Source of the DNA: Paramacrobiotus metropolitanus
Taxonomy: Eukaryota; Tardigrada; Eutardigrada; Parachela; Macrobiotidae
Length of the DNA: 64,000 nt
Assembly: GCF_019649055.1 (NCBI RefSeq)
Contig: NW_026570237.1
Coordinates: 1,054,001 to 1,118,000, forward strand
Direction: 5' to 3'
A program made the translations under genes and the position numbers. This document shows positions 56,709 through 64,000 of this stretch, piece by piece. Numbering within the stretch: the first letter of the stretch is position 1; each line of letters opens with the position of its first letter. The notes beneath the pieces are model-generated. The model was not told the origin of the DNA, made no database searches, and worked only from the letters and a program-made list of their open reading frames with translations.

Positions 56709-59700
56709 TTATAACGGTACACTATGCGGATCCATGTCGGGGTGTTTTGCTTTGACGTGGTGCATCAGTTTGCTTCGTCGCACGTATCCCAGTCTGCATT
56801 CGTGGCATTTGTATGGAAAGTCTTCGAAAGCCAATTTTCTTCGGGGATCTTTGTACGCCTCCACCAGACCCTGTTTTTCCTTCTCCTTGCGCTTAGCATA
56901 GTAGTTTTTCTTGTATTCTTTGAGATTCCCTTCGTGCACCCATCGGATATGACCCCGGAGGTATCGTTCGGCATGGAAGCGCTTGCCGCACTGGGTGCAG
57001 GGGAAGCGGTAGTCCTTCTTATGCGACTGCATGTGCACATTCAAACGTACACTACTTCGGCATACAGCCTGGCAGACTTCGCACACCAGCACGCTCTTGG
57101 CGTCGTGCTTGCATCGGTAATGCTCTCGAAACTTTGCGTACTGAGGGAATGTCCGCGGGCACACTGGACAGGGAAAAGAGCCGTCTTTCTGATGCTCGGG
57201 GAGATGTCTGCTTAAATCTTTGGTACTCTCAAATTGTAAGGCGCAATATATGCACTGACCTTTCTCATGTCTAAACTGTAATGGGAGAAAAAAGCGAGTC
57301 AGTTTTAACTGAAGACAATCAGTCAAATAAAACTGAATTTGGACAAAATAGGTAGTCAACCTTCATGACGCAAAAACCAAGATAGAAAAAAGAGCAAGGA
57401 GGAGAGGAATAACACAGAAAGTGTTGTTGCGAATGTTGTTTTAGACTCAATTTATACTTGCAGGAGATACTTGCAGGACATATGAGGATAATAAATAAGC
57501 ATTCATAGAAAGGAAAAGATAAAGAAAGACAGCAATGCCGGCAAAGATTTCGTGCGCTTGCTGACGAATATGGTAACCGTGTGCTCACCCGCATATGACT
57601 ATCCAGAGCGTGCTGCGTAAGACATTTCTCCCCGCATTGTTGGCACTCGAACTGCCAATCTTTGGACATCATCTCCCGGTACTCTGGATGAGTCTTTTGA
57701 TAATGCGTCGGCAACCCAAAGACCTGCTCCGCACAAAGCAGCATTCCTTCTGCTCCATCTTCCGTCGACTCACAGGTGCCCCTCGCTGCGCGCCTGAATT
57801 TTCAGCTCCGTTGGCAGACGTTGGCAAATCGGAGCTCGAGCCACTTACATCTGGAGTAGTTGTCGTTGAATCTGAAAATCAGAAGCAATAACCATGAATG
57901 CACGTTCGTTTCTAGTGGCTGCAAACACCAAGAACTGTAAACCATCATCACACTGTTGTAAATTAAATGGTAAACTAATAAGTAAAATAATCTGTAATAG
58001 TCATATTCAGTAAATCCTACAATTTCAACAACCACGTTACTCCAACCCCATTTCATAAACGGGCAACTTAGAAACATTCGCTTACTGAAGATAGACATGC
58101 ACATTTCGCAAATGCAAAACTTTACCATTTCCGTTTATCATCAGCATCTGATTCGAAGAGTACTGCGTCTTGTTCTTCGTTCTTTTGCCCCTGTTCTGCC
58201 CGGGTTTACGTTCGGTAATCATATCACAGATATCCTCCTCAGATTCTGGAATAACCATAACCCCTCGTTGCGACTGTAAATTCTTGTGGACCACAACAAT
58301 CTTGTTACCTCGATCATCATCCTCATCAGAGTGATCAGACACTAAACCGTCTTCCGCCGCCCAATCAGAATCACTGTCCACTCCCATGCCCTTTCCCGTT
58401 AACACCACTTCTTCACCGTCATCACAATCATCTTGTGCGGGAACAGCTGGCTTTTCTACAGGTAAAACACCTTCCTTCACCGCTGATCGCAGAGTGCTTC
58501 TTCTGGAGTGAAACTCCGTGCTCACAAGCTGTTCTTTGTTGGGTGATTCCGTTTTCCAGACCGCCGGATGATAGTCGATCTCCGGAGAATCTTCGCGCGT
58601 CGCATTCCCTTGAACTGCTGCAACGTCAATGCTCTTGGACGACGCCGGAAGCACCGCATTTCCACCTGCATCTGATGCGCGGCTGGTTGGGAGAGAAGTT
58701 GCCTTCACAGGTGAAACTGTTAGGTCTTTTGGGTTTTGTGCCGCAAGGGCCAAATTACCACCTTGATCCACAATTGGTTGTTTTCGTGGTCGGCCTCGCT
58801 TCCGCTTCACCGTTTCCTGATTATAATATTCGAAAGTGTCGGATTTTACGTCTAGCTCTCGTTTCACCTGTTGCCGGCAATCATCTTTGTTCACCGTGTC
58901 CGATTTTTGTGGTCTGCCTCGCTTTCGTTTCAACTGGCCCGGAACACGTTGCTGCACCTCACGGCGCACCGGGAGATCTTCTGTCACCACCCAATGTGTG
59001 ATCGCAGTTTTTTTACCATCGCTGTTTCTATTAATCGCATCCGAACACAAGGACGGGCGGACGGTCGTTAATACTGCATCCAACTTGGTGGAACTAGCAA
59101 TGGCAGGTGACGGATCACTGAGGACTGTATTGGCCGAAATTGGCGGCGCAGTCGGAAGAAGAACGTTTTCCGTACTTCCAGGTAACGATGTTTCCAGTGA
59201 ATCGAAATCCCAGTCTGCTGTGTCAACGGCTGCACACGTTCTCTTGGGAAGGTTCTGTGGCAGAGCGCTTGCATTGCGTTCCACGGTCTCCACACCTGTA
59301 ATCATCATTCTCAGTAAATATTTTTCAAAATTCGAATACCATAATTTAACACATATTACATCACACAATGTATCGCTTTTACTCCGCAAAGCAAAGTGCC
59401 AATACAGCGCCGGTTTCTGAATAAGACATAACAGAAACACTGTCGTATAAACGCGTGCATATGTGCAGTTTATTGTGTTACAATGCTTGAATCGTTTAAT
59501 AACAACAACAATTTATATAATTACAATATTATTTAGATAAAAGAACCGACTAAAAACAACGACAACTTCTGCACAGTTATACGCAGAGCGAGACATATAC
59601 AGTTTTTGCATGTCATAGAATAACTGCCCACAATATGCAGATCTGTCCAACGAAAACTGAACTGGCAAATTAAAGGCGCTAAACAGTAGAAAGTGTATAA

Positions 59701-60980
59701 TAAACTGACCTGCCACATAAAAACCCTCACTATCCTGTGTCTCGCTCAGCCTATTCGTGCGTCCAATGGTTCTGGCGTATTTAGCAGAATAGCCGACTTT
59801 CAGTTCTTCGCCGGGAAAAATAGCCCGCAAGCTGACGAAGACAACTTGCGATCCGCGGAGATAGACGGCCAGATTCTCCTCCGCCGGATTCTCCGCGAAA
59901 CGCACGTAGCGCATCCAGTTGGAGAAGAGCTCCGAGTCCAGCTGGAAGAAACGCAACTGGCCATCCTCCGGACTGGGAAAGGCGTACACCGTGCTTTCTT
60001 TCCTGATTTCCGCCGTTGCAGCAACTAGTGGGCCAAAAATTGTCTGCGGCGGAATACTGCCTTTGGCTAACACTTTTTTCCCTGTAACGCACGCAAAATG
60101 AGCATCATCAAAAATAAAAACTCACTTGAATCACTGAATGATGATAATTATCCAAAAAATCATCAAAATCTAACGTAGACAGAAATTCGAAAATTAAAAA
60201 ATAAAATAAATATAATAAATATTATGCATTCATAATTCATTATTCTTCTTATCCTGCGCAACAACTACTACAAATAATATATTTCATGCCAGAAATTATT
60301 AAGAAAATTATTGAGTCACCAGAAATTATTGAGCAAATTATGCTAGCACTGAACTGAAAAAAGGGTACCACTTATATAAAAAATTTTCAAAGCTTCAAAG
60401 AGCAATAAACCGTAACCATTAAGTACGTAAATTATTTCCACACCTGCCATTAACAATATTGCTGTGCAGTATCCACTCACAGAGCGACACCCCTTTACCG
60501 TAGTGTTAAGAAAACTGCAAAAATTTCTGTAGTTCTTATAATTTTACGCCCTGTAAAAAATCTACCAACCTGTACAGGAATTGGTGCAAACATCCAAATA
60601 CAAGATATCGGGTAGACTGGCCAGTGCGAAGGGAACGACGCTTTCATTGGGAATGCTCTTGGCATGGAACCAACAGGGCTCCTCCAGAAACTGCTGGCAC
60701 ACAGCGCAAACTGAAAACAAATGGATAGGCAATTTATTTCTTCGAAAACATAACTAAATCCACTAATTTGAGACGGCTATAGCGTAATTCGTAAAGACGC
60801 GGTAGTATTACTGTACGGTGAAGTCAACGTACAGATCGGTCCCTGCAACCGCCGCTGCGTTCCACCGCGTTCGATCCTTTGCGGTACAGCGAGCACGGTT
60901 TGAAAATTTTCCCATGATGAATCCTGGCTGGGAGTGAGGTACTCGCTATCTAATCCAGGCAAACAACAGCCGGGTTCCAT
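56709..60980 (-). pseudogene. PRDM unit H: PR/SET plus AT-hook linker, finger exons 5 and 6 fused out of frame
   Basis: Exons: 60833-60980, 60570-60710, 59710-60081, 58309-59295, 58126-58245, 57589-57871, 56709-57275. PR/SET is intact (NWMRYVRF, IFPGEELKVGYSAKY). Linker exon 4 is longest here (987 bp) and carries three AT-hook-like motifs (KRKRGRPQK, KRKRGRPRK and a diverged third). In 57589-57871 the start of exon 5 (SRRKMEQKEC) is joined at about 57735 to the middle of exon 6 (LLCAEQVFG). Five fingers' worth of sequence is gone and the frame does not match (283 bp). Exon 7 is nearly identical to that of unit G. Probably non-functional beyond the linker. Confidence 0.8.
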
Positions 60981-62555
60981 GACGGCGCTGGTGCTGAATA
61001 TTTTATATTTGCCTTGAATATTACTTGGCAAAGGAGTGCATTCCCAATCGATAGTGCATGATCATGATACGATTATCACATACGATAAATTCGGTAATCA
61101 CTGCGTTACATACTCTATAATTTGGCAGATCCTCGCAACACCTAAAAATTGACTGCTAACCGAGCATCCTAAAACGGATAATTTGCAAGAGAAGGATAGA
61201 GATTAGAGATGCAAACTTGCTTGCAATAAAATTAGCTCCGCTGATTTTGGACTGGAAATTGGAAAAGTTCCGTTTCGTGTACGCGTAGATTCTAACCAAT
61301 CAGCATACACCTAATTGCAACATTAGGTGTGGCTGGCCGAGAGACACCTCTCAGTTTAGTAGAACCTTTCGCGGGTGGATGTTTCGTATTTGGTCACTAT
61401 TAATGGTCATGGTGCGATTTGACAATAAGCGGTGCAAGATTTTTTCGTTTTTTTCTTTATGCGTGCATTGTCGCAGTGGTAGTCTTCAAAGTTCAGATTT
61501 CTCGCCAGTCACCACTTTTACAATCAACATCATAAACTGGTGGATCGAAGCTCCAAGGTCGAACTTTGCACGCAACGTTTTCGGACAAGGCACAATGAGT
61601 CGCGAATCGCGATACGCGGAAGGCGATCGGAACTTTTGAGTACTTCGTATCAAAAGTATCATCGAGTTCACCGTATTTTGATCGTGACAGACTTTTGAGT
61701 ACTTCGATCCTGAAACATTCATGTCCTGAAACATTCATTGATAACAAAATCACAGCAAAGCTGCCAAGAAAAACAACATCGGGCACTAATTATTCCCGAC
61801 CAGCCAATCTAAATGCTAAAAAACATCTTCGTTCTCTCTCATGTATTTTGTCCTTATTTAAAGCTTTGGACATTGCCTAAGACGTGACATAAAATTCACT
61901 AAATAACCTTTATTCCACTAAAGAACAAAATTTATTAAAAACTACGAATTTTATTACTTTTATGGCATCATACATTTATGGCATTATTAAAATAGTATAA
62001 TAATTCCATTTAATTGAACTGCAATTCATTGAAACGATTTTCAATTCACTGAAGTTTTTCGCGCAAATAGGTAAGTACATATTAATCAAATGCTTATTGC
62101 ACTTCAAACTCGAACAATTTTATTTTATTCATTGATCAGTCCATCCCAAAACAGGGGGCATTGACAAAGAACAAATATTTTAACTGATTCCTGACAGGTA
62201 AAACCATCATAGCTATACAAAAACTTCGAAATCCCTAAAAAACCGTGTTCAAAATCGTAATAAAAATCGGCAGGAAGCATACGCATGAGACATAAATAAA
62301 AAGCAGAGATTACAAACATACTGTAACATACATACTCGCAATATGAAATATCCACAGCGTCCATGCTATAATTTACAGCGATATGTGCATTCTGGGCAGG
62401 AATTTCGAGAAAAATGAGACCCATATTTCAACAGAAACAATCGCCAAACAGCTGCGTAGAGGGAAAAATGTCGGCCAAAATACAGATTCCTGCGAGGCTA
62501 CTCCGTGGGAAAAGGCGTAAAACGGTGAGCGTAGAATCCCGCAATCCAATCCATC
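60981..62555. other. spacer right of the PRDM array
   Basis: No gene is supported; A/T-rich. Short direct repeats (ttttgagtacttcg at about 61636 and 61693; cctgaaacattcat at about 61709 and 61725). No copy of the P or Q block was noticed. Confidence 0.45.
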
Positions 62556-63491
62556 CTACTCGTACTCCTGCATCTGCACATCCCCGTGACCATCCACCGC
62601 CTGCATGTCCAGCTGGACGATCGTCTTACGAATGGCGTGCATGTACTGCTGTTTCTGCTCCGTCGACAGCATCTCCAACATGGCCGCAATGTACAGAACT
62701 GCAGCGAAGACAAACGGTAAAACAAATGCATAATGATTATTCCATTTAATTTGTTTTAACTCGAGTCGCGATTACAGTATCTATACGCGCCAAACAGCGT
62801 GCCAAATACGGACAGACTTTCGAAGATATTTGCTAAAAAAAAAACCATAAAAGCAAAACAATGCATGCACGGAACATTAGTAATTAGTAAGTGATTCACA
62901 CGTTTAATCACAAATTATTTGAGTATTCAATGTCAGAATTCATGCATTACATAAGAATTTAACTGAATTGCTTTATACAAGTAAATACTCGTATGCAAAT
63001 TACGAGTACTAATGCATATGCGCAGCAGCGGAGGTATGCATTTCTTATCCATAATTTCCAGAATTTAATAGTGCAAGTATTTAAGTTCTGTATTACAGTA
63101 TACAATAATATAATTCAAAAGTGACGAACAGTAACGTCTTGCCGATAATCTACAAAATTTAATACTGCAGTTTATTACTGTCTCGTCGCAAAGTAGTGAT
63201 GCATACCAAATTTCGCTTCATCGTAAAGCGGGGCGCCGGCGACACCATTCTGAGCAGCACTCGATTGCACACCGTTGGCCATTTTTCGGGAGGATCGCGG
63301 AGCAGACGGCGGATAAGGCGGCATCAAATCCATACTCTCCATGCGTGTCGCTGAATGTTGCGCAGTCGACGTCCCGGCCACGCGCGGAGTGCTGTATGAT
63401 GACATAACTGGCATGGCAGGCGTTTTCTTCAAGCCCTTCTTGGGCGCCTTTCTCCCCTTGAAACGCGGAGCGCGGGGTCTTGCTGGACGGC
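62556..63491 (-). CDS. 3' part of a gene ending in a BESS-like motif (partial)
   Basis: Two exons: 63207-63491 and 62556-62698, joined in frame by GT-AG. Exon a has an AT-hook-like basic start (GRPARPRAPRFKGRK, KKGLKK) and a Ser/Pro-rich middle. Across the junction it reads DEAKF then VLYIAAMLEMLSTEQKQQYM, resembling the BESS motif (D-x2-F, hydrophobic, L, then a helix) of MADF-BESS transcription factors, and it ends in MQEYE and TAG. Upstream exons, possibly with a MADF domain, would lie beyond the window. The open frame of exon a also runs on to a stop at 63175 if unspliced. Confidence 0.5.
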
Positions 63492-64000
63492 CTACGCAAG
63501 AGACACAGTAAATATTAAATAAATTTGTGCATTACAAATGTCATCCCATGATGAAAAATATGTCAGGTTCAATGCAAAACAGGCACAACGGTAAAGCACA
63601 AATTAAAGTAAAGCCAAGTACTTGTACACGTCAATCAAAAATAAGCTGATTCAAGTTAACTTCTTTTCAATTTCTCAAAGGTGTACAATTTTTATTCACG
63701 CGCTAGAAACAGCCAGCTGCAATCTTAGTCGTAAAATTCAACTATTTTTTGTTTTTAATAATTTCATTTCCTTTCAAAAGTTGGGTTCTTCCATTTGCTG
63801 GGACATGCAGTTATGCAAATATAGTTCACACTTACGAGCGGTGTGTGCAAAGACAAAATGATAATAAACGACGATGCCAAAAATTATTAGATTAATATCT
63901 AATAATCCAGAATCAATAATTCGGAAAATTATTTAACGATTTAAGCACTCGAATTCAAGTTCAAACACGAGCAAATTCTGCAGTTGATTTGCCACGTCAA
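63492..64000. other. right end of window
   Basis: Presumed intron or upstream region of the partial minus-strand gene. A/T-rich; no exon recognised. Confidence 0.4.

Noticed and set aside
1-64000. tRNA or rRNA genes
   Set aside because: No cloverleaf-like segment with the conserved T-arm sequence, and no rRNA core sequence was noticed by eye; a dedicated scan was not possible.

Overview
The window is animal nuclear DNA, most likely from an invertebrate and probably an ecdysozoan; the species cannot be named from the sequence. The evidence is spliceosomal introns, a PR-domain (PRDM) zinc-finger gene family, hAT-type and mariner-type non-autonomous transposons, and an integrated Polinton/Maverick virus-like element.

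Region 1 (97-20546) is one Polinton (adintovirus-like) element bounded by terminal inverted repeats, with all genes on the + strand. It has the standard set: protein-primed family B DNA polymerase (split by introns), FtsK/HerA packaging ATPase, retroviral-type integrase with a chromodomain, adenovirus-type cysteine protease, minor (penton-like) and major capsid proteins, and small core/pVI-like proteins. It also has an unusual accessory set: a TATA-binding-protein (TBP) homologue with all four DNA-kinking phenylalanines, five related small proteins that look like divergent PC4-type ssDNA-binding/transcription cofactors, two BIR-domain (IAP-like) proteins, and two small membrane proteins. Three intergenic copies of a structured element show base-pair covariation. 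The morphogenesis genes from the ATPase to the protease are packed with ATGA stop/start overlaps and share one poly(A) signal. Several of them are broken (ATPase frameshift, protease stop codon, pVI-like and P/Q-rich structural genes), while PolB, both capsid genes, TBP, the PC4-like genes and the IAP genes read through. The element is therefore probably an immobile or partly decayed copy. A TBP plus PC4-like proteins plus repeated cis elements suggests that the element runs its own transcription-initiation programme; this is an inference.

Region 2 (21255-60980) is a minus-strand tandem array of seven PRDM genes, named A to H here (F is not used). Each unit is about 4-7 kb with a conserved 7-exon plan: short acidic exon 1, a zinc-knuckle exon, a PR/SET exon, a fast-diverging acidic linker exon, then 2, 4 and 5 C2H2 fingers on three exons. 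Units C, D and E are intact (884, 858 and 861 codons by my splice model). Units A, B, G and H carry truncations, frameshifts, a stop codon or exon fusions. Spacers hold repeated upstream blocks, two hAT-type MITEs with perfect 8-bp target duplications, a mariner-like palindrome, and the footprint of a lost unit. Unit G has extra finger exons and unit H has AT-hook motifs.

Region 3 (62556-63491) holds the last two exons of a minus-strand gene ending in a BESS-like motif. The rest of the right end shows nothing recognisable.
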